DNA from: JBPOFY01 sp049889815
GTDB taxonomy: Bacteria > Verrucomicrobiota > Verrucomicrobiia > Opitutales > Coraliomargaritaceae
Length of the DNA stretch: 64,000 nt
Direction: 5' to 3'
Assembly: GCA_049889815.1 (NCBI GenBank)
Contig: JBMHCR010000006.1
Coordinates: 186,001-250,000, forward strand
This document shows positions 52,114-60,440 of the stretch, one piece after another; positions within the stretch are counted from its first letter, which is position 1; the number at the start of each line of letters is the position of its first letter. The notes beneath the pieces are model-generated. The model was not told the DNA's origin, did not search any database, and saw only the letters and a list, made by a program, of their open reading frames with translations. A program made the position numbers and the translations under genes.

Positions 52114-52869
52114 TCACTCAATCAGAATGCTGACGTTTTTGCGCTTCACCTCTCCCTTTTTGATGCTTTCCACGTGACCGTCAGCCATCAATACATTGAC
52201 GTGACCCCCGTTACGGTAGCGAAACCAGCCGGTGCCCCTGAAATTATCGCTGTCAGGGCCAACCGGTATTAACGAATCTCCGTCTGGCATTTCAGCCACG
52301 ATTTTTACCGAATTGGCGGGTTGGTAAAAGGTCGCATTTGCTTGGCCGCCGTTTCCAGGGTTTTGCGCGCTATCTGCCACAATGATCAGCGACGGTAGAT
52401 TGGAGATAGTGTTGGCTGTTGGGTAACGACGAGGATCTGGACCGTGGTAAGTGTTACGCCCGAGTTGGTCGTGATAGGAGTAAGTTGAGAGAATGGCGTT
52501 TTTTCTCGGTGCGAGAGGAAGCGTTGCATTTGGAGAAACGAAAATTGTGTCGACCTGTGTCTCTTGATCGGTGTCTATCAGGTGGGCAATCTGGGCAACC
52601 CACGAGTCATAAACATTTGAACCGTCACCGCCTTCTTCGTTAATGAATCCTGAAGGGAAACGACCGCCGTTGAAGTTTTGGAAAACTCCGATTGCAGTAC
52701 CAATTTGGCGCAGGTTGCTGAGCGATGTCGCCGTGCGAGCTTTTTCGCGAACTTTACTGACAGAGGGTATCAGTATTGCAGCGAGTATGGCGACGATCGC
52801 GATTACTGTGAGGAGCTCGATGAGCGTAAAGCCATTTGATGAACGTATTTGAGGTCTAACCGTTTTCAT
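52114..52869 (-). CDS. Type II secretion pseudopilin-like protein
   Basis: A 251-residue protein with a prepilin peptidase site, SSNGFTLIELLTVIAIVAIL (cleavage after Gly, Phe+1, Glu+5), followed by the N-terminal helix. The C-terminus has NVLMADGHVESIKKGEVKRK, the H-X9-DG-like motif (DUF1559-type end) of Verrucomicrobiota and Planctomycetota pseudopilins, of which a genome usually holds dozens. These proteins are thought to be secreted surface or pilus-like subunits. It is divergent from the GH16 gene and may be exported with it, but a functional link is not shown. Confidence 0.88.
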   Translation of the reverse strand: MKTVRPQIRSSNGFTLIELLTVIAIVAILAAILIPSVSKVREKARTATSLSNLRQIGTAIGVFQNFNGGRFPSGFINEEGGDGSNVYDSWVAQIAHLIDTDQETQVDTIFVSPNATLPLAPRKNAILSTYSYHDQLGRNTYHGPDPRRYPTANTISNLPSLIIVADSAQNPGNGGQANATFYQPANSVKIVAEMPDGDSLIPVGPDSDNFRGTGWFRYRNGGHVNVLMADGHVESIKKGEVKRKNVSILIE

Positions 52870-53213
52870 ATTGTCGGAGTTTTGGGATTATTTGTTGCCG
52901 TCGATTTTGTGCCAAAGTAGGGGTTTTCTTAAGAACGAGTACGCAAGTATATAACAAAAAAGATAGGAATTTCCACAACAGAAGTCAAATTTTGGATTCT
53001 TAAACCATTGGAAGTAGCGAAATTTACCACAGGTAGCTGGTTCTTTTTAGGCGATTTCGAGTACAAGTGATCCAGCCGTTCTCAGGCTTGTATTTTCGGT
53101 GGTTTTGTGTTTGTTTAGGAAGCGTTAATGGGGTAAGTCCCAATTCGTGGCGCCCAAAGTTCGTGGAGGTGAAAGTCCGATGGAGTTCTCTGTCCGCTAC
53201 TGCTGTGCAGTTC
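52870..53213. other. Divergent promoter region between pseudopilin and GH16 genes
   Basis: 344 bp, A/T-richer than the genes around it. Near its right end it has the best Shine-Dalgarno match seen here, GGAGGT at 53165-53170, 9 bp before an ATG at 53180. That ATG opens a 25-codon frame (53180-53257, MEFSVRYCCAVHAIYYAFNL) out of frame with and overlapping the GH16 start. It could be a leader peptide coupled to GH16. The promoters for both genes must lie here; no operator could be named. Confidence 0.5.
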
Positions 53214-53225
53214 ATGCAATCTATT

Positions 53226-55775
53226 ATGCTTTTAATCTCCCCCAACAGAACGACTGAGTGGCCTCGCTGGCTTGTCCTTATTATAGCTATTTATGCGCTG
53301 ACCCAATCCTTGATCGGTAATACGGAGTTGAACATTCCAGGGTACCGAGTGTCTTGGCACGATGAGTTTGAGGGTGACTCGGTAGACCCGTCGAAATGGC
53401 AGGTAAATGAGGGCACGAACGCGTGGTATGTGCGTGCCAGCGATGGACGCACCGTCGAGCCTCAATGGTTCGGAGATCCGTTTTCGCCGTGGACCAATGC
53501 TGGGTCGATCAATGATGAGCGGCAGTATTATACCGCGGATAATGTCAGCACGAATAATGGATTTCTGGAGATAAAGGCCGACAGGGGTAGCCCGCTGAAT
53601 CCATTCGGATATTACATACCTAATTACCACCGATATACGTCTGGGAAATTGAACACTGCTGACGAGTTTCAGTTTCAATATGGCATCGTCAGAATTCGCG
53701 CGGATTTACCTGAGGGGAAAGGTCTTTGGCCGGCACTCTGGATGTTGAACGAGCCAGGGAGCCCTTGGTATTGGGATGATGAAATTGATATCATGGAAGG
53801 CCGTGGATCACAACCTACGGTCACAACAAGCGCCCACCATTTTAAGGTAAATGGAGTCAATGTCTTCAATAATGCAAATTATGACGTTGGAGTCGATTAT
53901 CAGGCGGGATTCCATGTTTACGGTCTTAATTGGGATAGTGACAGTATCCGAACCTCGGTTGATGGCGCACAGGTTTTTTATGACGATCAGGCAGTTCCGC
54001 AGGAGCCGATGTTCTTAATAATGAACGCCGCAGTTGGGGGATTTTTCGACGGCCTGCCGGATAGTTCGACGGTGTTTCCTACCTATCTAAAGGTTGATTG
54101 GGTGCGAGTTTGGCAACCAGCAGAGTTCGTCGGAGACTTGAGTAACGGCGGTTTCGAATCCTTTGAGGGAGTACAATGGCCAGATTGGAACACCAGGGGC
54201 GACGGGAATTTGTCAGTTGAGACACAGGCAACTCTCGATGGGGTGCACTCAGTTAGGATTGATCAACTGCTCAATCCGATATCGTCGATTCCCGAGTCTA
54301 CCAATCTTTTCACGGATGGCACTGGAGGGGCGTGGTCGGGTTGGCTCAACGAGCGCGATGTGAGGGACGATGAAACCAAGGGTTATTCGATCAATCCAGC
54401 GACGATTCCTGCTACATTGGGAATAAATACAATAACGATGGGAATTCATCAAAGTGCACCGTCGGTTCGGGCAAATGCGGTTGCCTACCGCTCGTTCAAC
54501 GGAGCTGATTTGATGGGCTTGAAGGTTGCCTGCAGTCTGAGCGTGAACGTTGATGAAGCATTTCCGTCGGGGAGTGGTGCGTTTGCTTTTATCAGAGTAT
54601 TTGATGTTGGCTTTGGTTTCGCGGAAACAAAGGTGGAGATTACTGAGGGTGGAGATTTCACGTTGGAACGGTCGATTCCGTCATACGGAGTTCCTTTCGT
54701 GCAGGTCGGTATCGAAACTATCGGCCCGACAGGCGGGAGTGGGCAAATCAGTGCTTCTGAAATCCGCTTTGTTGACCAAGATGAAGTGGTTATCGTTAAC
54801 GAGACAAATGCCACTGGTTTTGAACAGACTACATTGGTCACGGGGGGGCAAGTTGTGCGATATGGTGTTTTGGTTGCCAATCATCCAACGGATCCGATGG
54901 CTGTTGGCTCGCAAGCTACAATTCGGTTGGAATTCCTTAACTCAGCTGGGTCGGTCTTAGCAAACCATGAGTCGATTCTCTTGACTTCAGGTGACCCAGC
55001 TCAGGCTAAACCCTTCGTCGATTCGAAGACCGCGCCTGTGGGAACAGTTCAGGCTAGAATGATTATCGAGCGCTCATCGACGGATTTGTCGACCGATAAT
55101 GGTGGAAGTTTTCTGGTTGACGTTGCGTTCCTTCAGATTGCTGGCGATACTGGGTTGCCAGAGTTTACCTCAGAGCCGAGTTCGACAATGGCTCTCAACG
55201 AGGGTGATTCTGCACTCCTTGATGTTACTTGTTCGTCAACAAGTCCGCTCATTTACCGGTGGTATCACCATGGGCAGTTGGTTGGAGAAACAAAGGACCT
55301 CGCGGTCACTGCGAGCCCTCAGGCAGCGGGTCAATATTACTTGGTAATTGAAAATGATGCTGGAGTATGTCTCGGTGCGGTGACTGAGGTCAGTGTCGCG
55401 ATTGTCGATTCCGATGGTGACCAGCTCACTGATTACATCGAAACAAGCGTCCACGGCACGAATCCTAACAACGCCGACTCGGATGGAGATGGTATGTCGG
55501 ACTACGAGGAGCTTGTTTACTTTCTCACAGATCCCCTAGATCGCCAAAGTGTTCTCAAAGTGAACTATTTTGAGCTCAGGTCGGCTAATCAAGTGAGGAT
55601 CGATTTTGATGCCGTTGCAGGTGTTAAGTATCAGTTTCAAATCAGTGCGGACCTAGACCTTTGGCAAACCTTCGGAAGTGTTTACACTGCTTCGCAAACA
55701 GCCGAATCGGTTTTTCTTAATTTTCCTGAGCGAGATCCGCCTTTTTGTTTCTTTAGAATCGGCAATGCAGAGTGA
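53226..55775 (+). CDS. Secreted GH16 beta-glucanase (laminarinase-like), multidomain
   Basis: A retaining endo-beta-glucanase of GH16, most like the laminarinase (GH16_3) group. Starts at 53226 or 53214 (ATG) are possible; 53226 gives 849 residues with a hydrophobic N-terminal helix (RWLVLIIAIYALTQSLIG). The catalytic domain is about residues 35-300; WHDEFEGDSVDPSKWQVNEG opens it, and DDEIDIMEGRGSQPTVTTSA holds the catalytic E-x-D-x-x-E. C-terminal parts are carbohydrate-binding-like beta domains, an Ig-like domain (ALNEGDSALLDVTCSSTSPL), a calcium-binding thrombospondin type-3-like stretch (DSDGDQLTDYIE, DSDGDGMSDYEE) and a terminal 'SADLDLWQ' module. It converges with the clan GH-A lipoprotein gene, 4 bp apart. 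Confidence 0.9.
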   Translation: MLLISPNRTTEWPRWLVLIIAIYALTQSLIGNTELNIPGYRVSWHDEFEGDSVDPSKWQVNEGTNAWYVRASDGRTVEPQWFGDPFSPWTNAGSINDERQYYTADNVSTNNGFLEIKADRGSPLNPFGYYIPNYHRYTSGKLNTADEFQFQYGIVRIRADLPEGKGLWPALWMLNEPGSPWYWDDEIDIMEGRGSQPTVTTSAHHFKVNGVNVFNNANYDVGVDYQAGFHVYGLNWDSDSIRTSVDGAQVFYDDQAVPQEPMFLIMNAAVGGFFDGLPDSSTVFPTYLKVDWVRVWQPAEFVGDLSNGGFESFEGVQWPDWNTRGDGNLSVETQATLDGVHSVRIDQLLNPISSIPESTNLFTDGTGGAWSGWLNERDVRDDETKGYSINPATIPATLGINTITMGIHQSAPSVRANAVAYRSFNGADLMGLKVACSLSVNVDEAFPSGSGAFAFIRVFDVGFGFAETKVEITEGGDFTLERSIPSYGVPFVQVGIETIGPTGGSGQISASEIRFVDQDEVVIVNETNATGFEQTTLVTGGQVVRYGVLVANHPTDPMAVGSQATIRLEFLNSAGSVLANHESILLTSGDPAQAKPFVDSKTAPVGTVQARMIIERSSTDLSTDNGGSFLVDVAFLQIAGDTGLPEFTSEPSSTMALNEGDSALLDVTCSSTSPLIYRWYHHGQLVGETKDLAVTASPQAAGQYYLVIENDAGVCLGAVTEVSVAIVDSDGDQLTDYIETSVHGTNPNNADSDGDGMSDYEELVYFLTDPLDRQSVLKVNYFELRSANQVRIDFDAVAGVKYQFQISADLDLWQTFGSVYTASQTAESVFLNFPERDPPFCFFRIGNAE

Positions 55776-55779
55776 TGAA

Positions 55780-57045
55780 TCACTCCGCTCGAAAAACTAT
55801 GTTTGCGGCGTCTGCTCCGCCGTGCTCGTCGCCGACGTAAGCGAAGATTCTGTAGAGGCCTGGCTTTTCGGGAACCCGAAAGGTAACTTCATTTTCGCTG
55901 GATTGTAAGATATTTTCTGGAAAAACGGGTGGTGTAGCCTGTTTGTAACCCATGGTGATGTAGGTGCCTGAGTTGGCCATCAGAACCCACTCAACCTTGA
56001 GTGGATCACCCTCTGGGTCGCTGGCTTTAATTTTCGCGCTGACCTTCGATTTGGTGTTTACCGTCCTGCTACCAATCAGGCGAATCGAATCGATTTGTGG
56101 AGACTTGTTCTCTACCTCTTTTCCCGACCAAGCTGCTGTCATCACATCGACAGTCGGAGTCTTTCGTCCGTCTTTCAAAAACATCCCAAACCAAGTGGGC
56201 GTTGCCTCCATCTTTTGCCCCCACATGAATGCGTAAGATCCCAAGCCCAGTTCGACATCTTGGTCGATGGCTTCGTATGCTTTTAAATAATAAGCGGACT
56301 TTGTTTTTGTGAGGCTTTCGTCGAGCGAGTTGATCTCATTTTTGGGGTAATCCCACGGGCCGCGTGGTCCATATTCAGCGAGAATGTAGGGCTTGCTTCC
56401 ACCTTTTTCGCGATAGCGCTGCGGCACGGAAGGAGCACCCCCGTAGGCATTGATTCCGATAATGTCGATGCTAGGGCAGTGTTCGTTGATATACTCAATT
56501 TTATTGCCGCTGATCTCGGCAATGACTGTCATGGTAGGACGAGTCGGGTCTTCCTTTTTAATAAGCTTAGCGATTTCCTCAACGTGTTTCCAAATCGCTA
56601 TGTTTTCCCCGTTACCTTCCATCTCATTGCCAACTCCCCACAGTAAAATTGCAGGGTGGTCTTTATATTTTCGGACCCCTTCCAGAGCGTGAGCGATCTG
56701 GGTGTTGACTTGTTGCAAATCATTGTAGTCAAGATCATGGCGTAACCAGATTCCAACCGAGACCATGATCCCGTTCTCGTATGCGTCGTCGAGTAAGCCG
56801 TTTTCAAGTTGGTCGAAGCCCCAGGTGCGGGTCGAATTTCCTCCAGCTTCTGATAATAACTTCAGTGAGGCGGGGCCCCCGGCTCCGCGAATACGGAATG
56901 ACTTTCCTTTGACGCGTAGTTGGCTGGACTGGTTGGTTTGAACAAGCTCTACAGTCTTCATCGGAGAATTTGGCTCAGAAGTGCATGCCGTTGAAACCAG
57001 AATCAGGGCCGAAAGGGTGATACTTGCAATTACTTTTGGAGGCAT
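55780..57045 (-). CDS. Clan GH-A glycoside hydrolase lipoprotein (GH2 TIM-barrel-like)
   Basis: A 421-residue outer- or inner-membrane lipoprotein. The start at 57045 (MPPKVIASITLSALILVSTA) gives lipobox VSTAC; 57057 is an alternative start. The fold is a TIM-barrel of the type annotated as GH2 TIM-barrel or GH5-like. The acid/base Glu is in LLWGVGNEMEGNGEN near residues 143-157, and the nucleophile Glu in SKPYILAEYGPRGPWDYPKN near 227-246. A C-terminal beta domain (SPQIDSIRLIGSRTVNTKSK on) follows. Together with GH16 and the phosphorylase it is presumably a beta-glucan trimming enzyme. Its start overlaps the phosphorylase stop by 16 bp, so the two are coupled. Confidence 0.82.
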   Translation of the reverse strand: MPPKVIASITLSALILVSTACTSEPNSPMKTVELVQTNQSSQLRVKGKSFRIRGAGGPASLKLLSEAGGNSTRTWGFDQLENGLLDDAYENGIMVSVGIWLRHDLDYNDLQQVNTQIAHALEGVRKYKDHPAILLWGVGNEMEGNGENIAIWKHVEEIAKLIKKEDPTRPTMTVIAEISGNKIEYINEHCPSIDIIGINAYGGAPSVPQRYREKGGSKPYILAEYGPRGPWDYPKNEINSLDESLTKTKSAYYLKAYEAIDQDVELGLGSYAFMWGQKMEATPTWFGMFLKDGRKTPTVDVMTAAWSGKEVENKSPQIDSIRLIGSRTVNTKSKVSAKIKASDPEGDPLKVEWVLMANSGTYITMGYKQATPPVFPENILQSSENEVTFRVPEKPGLYRIFAYVGDEHGGADAANIVFRAE

Positions 57046-60000
57046 TTGAAAGTGCATAGAACTTTGTCGATTTGATTCGAGCGAGAGAATAGTTGGGCAG
57101 ACGTCTCGGGGTCGATGTTTGTACCTCGGATAGCCCTCGATTCGCCGTTCTTGAAATGAATCGCGACTGAATCTGTATCTCCTGCTTGGTAGATGAATGG
57201 TATTTGAAAGAGTGTGAAGGCAAAGCTACCCGTGGGTATTATTAGAGCGTTTGCATTGTTGGACGAATCGTAGAATTTGAACTCACTGGGTTCATCTAGT
57301 AGTTCAGCTTTATCAAATAGGTCCAATCGAAACCGAATACCGCCATCTTTGAAATGAACCCCAATTTCGGAGAATCGCGCGAGTACATCCTCTTTCACTT
57401 GCCCGGTCATGCCGGGCTGTTTCACGCCTGCATTTTCGGGCGTGTGCGAGTACGGATCAGTTGGGAAGGCGCCGTAGTCAGTTGGGGATTTTTCAGCTCC
57501 AATACCTGCCTTGACCGAACGGTAGTGCTTTCGAAGTTTGTCGATTGTTTGTTCGGGAGCAGCGACATCAACTGCCCAGAAGATATTCTCGGAAATTGCC
57601 AAGCCCAGCTTGGAAACCATGTGCCAGTAGATAGAGCCCAAGCCCTCGTATCCGAAGAAGGTGCCGGAGCGTCCGGTAAATTGACGATGACCAAAGTGCT
57701 CCTCAAATAGACGAACCAGCGACTCCTTTTCTGATGGGTCTATCTGGTCAAGGCTGTTTAGTGCTTTTTTGAGATCGTTGGAATTACGGAAGTTGCCATT
57801 GAAGTGAGTGTCTCCGCGGACATCGCAGACCAAGATACTTTCGTTCGTTTCTGTGATGAGTCGCTGGAGTAGCGGATTGCTGGCAACGGTCTCCGGTGGA
57901 AGAGTGTTCTTGTCTAGGAACTTTGGCAGTTGGCGATCGGGATAGAGTAAATAGCTGTCTTGGTTCTCGCGATAGAGTGGACTCTCTCGAAGGGCGTCCA
58001 GTAGCTCGACTGCTTCACTCGCACTCAGGAGGCCAGAACTCAGAGCAGCGACTTGACCCTCCAACATCTCATAGAGCTGTTCGATTTCGATTCCACCATC
58101 GTTCCAGTCGAGCAGATTGTAGGCGTGGAACAGCCCATCGGCCCGACGATTGTTGCGAATAGTCGACTCAAGATGGCGCCGTGCAGATTGAAAGAAACTG
58201 ATAACCTTCTGTTTCGGCACATCTTCGAATGCTCCTGAGGGCGAATTTGAGTAAAGCGCTTCACGGTAGCGGCTGCCTGCCATTGAGAGTGCTTCCACGA
58301 TGTTTTCACGCTCGGCTGGTTCGGTATTTTCCGAAAGTAAGCTTTCGTTTTCAATTAAGGTTTCGCCAACAGTTCTTAGGAATGTTGCCACCTCAATGGA
58401 TATCGAGAAGTCGGAGCTTTCGTGATCAGCTATCCATTCGCTTAAAAATTTGAACCAGCGGTGTAAGTAACATGCGGTCACCATGGAGAGGCCGTTCCCA
58501 ACCAGTGCATTGTTGGCATCGTTCCATTCCGGGCGTTGAGTGTTCAGCCAGATGCCGCCGTCCGGAATGAAGTTAGACATTTTTGCGAGAGAGAGTGTGA
58601 GCAGCTTCTCAACAAGGGTGACATTGTGGATCGTATCCTTTTGGTTGCGCAGGAGTTTCCCATCAGCCCCAAACGTTTCCACGCGGTTCGTGATCTCCTT
58701 AGCGAGTGGTAGATCGTATTCAATGGTGTCTTGTGGGTTCTTCTTGATGGCCTCCAAGCTCTTGATGCGATAGGGCACATTCGCATGTGTGAACACGGCT
58801 GTGTTCAGGAGTCGATCCAGAGCGCCCGGATAGAATTTTCGGTTCCATTCGAGAAGTTTTAGTAGGTAGATGATCTGGTGGTCGCCCCAATAGCCAATAT
58901 TGGCCCACGGGTCATCGGGTTCGGGCACTTCCCAGTCGAAACCGTTCCGCGTGACTCGATACGGATTATAGCCGTCGGCTGTAGTTGCATTTACAAAACG
59001 CGAGATCATACCCGTTGAGAATTCCGGGAATGAAAGCTGTAAGGCTTCCCAATTTTGAAAGATATCACGCCAGTTGCCTTGGTAGTCCAAGTTCGTCTGT
59101 CCATCCTCGGATTTAAGCTCGATAGAGAAGTGATTCCAAGGTCGGGTTGGGTCACCGTGGCGGCGGCTGAACGCTAGTGGGAGATACTCCAAGCTCAGTC
59201 TAGTTAAGTCCGGATCACTTAAAGGTTCGATTGCAGACTGCAGTTCGGAAATACTTAGAGATTCCGGTAGACCTTCCAGAAAAGCTTGATGGGCCGAGGA
59301 CGCTTCGCCGTTGAAGTTGGATACGAATTTAATGAAGTCACTTCTACGAACTTGGTAGCCGTCTAGTGGGACACCGCCGCGCATGACGTTGAATACCGTA
59401 TTGGATAAGTGACGGTTGCAGGATCGAGCGTTGGCACCGCATTGAAGCGCATCCGATGATGAGAGAATTCGAAGAAAGTCCGACTCACTTTCATCGATAT
59501 CCGCTTCAATCTCGACTGCATGATCAGCTGAGCTTTTGATCCACTGGTCGAGTTCGATGATCGCCGCGTGGTCTTGGTTGACTTCAGCCGCCAATTGCCA
59601 GTCGAGCGTTTCACTCGCTGAGAGTTCATCAGTTGTGACGGTTAAGTAGGCGGCGGTTTTACCACGAACATCTTCTTCGGTTTGCAGCGGTGAGTTCGCC
59701 CGGAACTGCTTAATCTGATGGGGTGCAATCAGAGTTGCGTCTGGATTCAGGCCAGATTGCCACACGGTAGTGGTTCGTAATCCTTCACTGGGTTCGGCTT
59801 TGTCGGTCGGGACGGAGCTTAGATAGAAAATTCCGAGTTTTGAACCAGCCAAGCACTCGCTGCGTTTATACGCATTTGCGAGATTACTATAGCGCATGAA
59901 GAACTCGCTGCCGACGCCGGGCGGGAGTATATTTTGGATGCCGTCGAGTAGGTCGATCGAAAGCGGTTGATCTGAGAGGTTTTGCAACTGACAACTACGA

Positions 60001-60422
60001 ATGAATCCGAAGCGTTTACTGAAAGTCCACCGATAGCGGAATGATAGTTGGCGGGATTCATTGATCTCCTCGAAGACGAGTTTATTTCCAAGGGGGGTTT
60101 TGTAGAGATTGCGCTGAATCGTGGCGGTACTGTTGGAGTGAGGAGTGAAGGGTTCCCAAATCTGCCCATCCGCGAAGCGAACGAGTGTCACGGAACCCGT
60201 GCTGGCGCGGGCGTTTGTAATCTGGTCGTCCGACGCGTAGGGGAATAGCGCGGAATCGGCATTTCGGCGTCCTGCGGTGAGTGCGCCGCTGCTCGAAATG
60301 AACATCCAATGATCACCAGCGCCTACGAGCGACATAAAGAAGTCGTCCATAAGATGGCTGTTGCTGATTTTGAAGTATTCCTCGCCGTTGAGCGTAATGT
60401 ATTCGCCTATAACTGTTTTCAC
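57030..60422 (-). CDS. Clan GH-Q phosphorylase-like enzyme (GH94/GH149/GH161 group), putative beta-glucan phosphorylase
   Basis: An 1130-residue cytoplasmic protein (no signal peptide) built like cellobiose/laminaribiose-type phosphorylases of clan GH-Q: an N-terminal beta-sandwich (GEEYFKISNSHLMDDFFMSL opening) then an alpha/alpha barrel. Segments seen are SHLMDDFFMSLVGAGDHWMF, GRRNADSALFPYAS, PDDPWANIGYWGDHQIIYLL near 500-519, and NLLDWNDGGIEIEQLYEMLE near 795-814, where DWNDG holds the expected catalytic Asp. GH94 enzymes are about 800 residues; 1100-1200 fits GH149 or GH161 beta-1,3-glucan phosphorylases better. Operon partners (GPH symporter upstream, clan GH-A hydrolase downstream) fit import and phosphorolysis of laminarin oligosaccharides. 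The family is not certain. Confidence 0.72.
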   Translation of the reverse strand: MKTVIGEYITLNGEEYFKISNSHLMDDFFMSLVGAGDHWMFISSSGALTAGRRNADSALFPYASDDQITNARASTGSVTLVRFADGQIWEPFTPHSNSTATIQRNLYKTPLGNKLVFEEINESRQLSFRYRWTFSKRFGFIRSCQLQNLSDQPLSIDLLDGIQNILPPGVGSEFFMRYSNLANAYKRSECLAGSKLGIFYLSSVPTDKAEPSEGLRTTTVWQSGLNPDATLIAPHQIKQFRANSPLQTEEDVRGKTAAYLTVTTDELSASETLDWQLAAEVNQDHAAIIELDQWIKSSADHAVEIEADIDESESDFLRILSSSDALQCGANARSCNRHLSNTVFNVMRGGVPLDGYQVRRSDFIKFVSNFNGEASSAHQAFLEGLPESLSISELQSAIEPLSDPDLTRLSLEYLPLAFSRRHGDPTRPWNHFSIELKSEDGQTNLDYQGNWRDIFQNWEALQLSFPEFSTGMISRFVNATTADGYNPYRVTRNGFDWEVPEPDDPWANIGYWGDHQIIYLLKLLEWNRKFYPGALDRLLNTAVFTHANVPYRIKSLEAIKKNPQDTIEYDLPLAKEITNRVETFGADGKLLRNQKDTIHNVTLVEKLLTLSLAKMSNFIPDGGIWLNTQRPEWNDANNALVGNGLSMVTACYLHRWFKFLSEWIADHESSDFSISIEVATFLRTVGETLIENESLLSENTEPAERENIVEALSMAGSRYREALYSNSPSGAFEDVPKQKVISFFQSARRHLESTIRNNRRADGLFHAYNLLDWNDGGIEIEQLYEMLEGQVAALSSGLLSASEAVELLDALRESPLYRENQDSYLLYPDRQLPKFLDKNTLPPETVASNPLLQRLITETNESILVCDVRGDTHFNGNFRNSNDLKKALNSLDQIDPSEKESLVRLFEEHFGHRQFTGRSGTFFGYEGLGSIYWHMVSKLGLAISENIFWAVDVAAPEQTIDKLRKHYRSVKAGIGAEKSPTDYGAFPTDPYSHTPENAGVKQPGMTGQVKEDVLARFSEIGVHFKDGGIRFRLDLFDKAELLDEPSEFKFYDSSNNANALIIPTGSFAFTLFQIPFIYQAGDTDSVAIHFKNGESRAIRGTNIDPETSAQLFSRSNQIDKVLCTFKCLQK

Positions 60423-60440
60423 TTAGGGTCTCCTTTAAAA

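Noticed and set aside
53100..53220. A cobalamin-riboswitch- or group II intron-like look (TTAATGGGGTAAGTCCC, GGTGAAAGTCC and GTCCGCTACTG)
   Set aside because: The order and spacing of the conserved boxes do not match the cobalamin element, and no intron ends or reverse transcriptase are present. A GH16 gene is not an expected B12 target.
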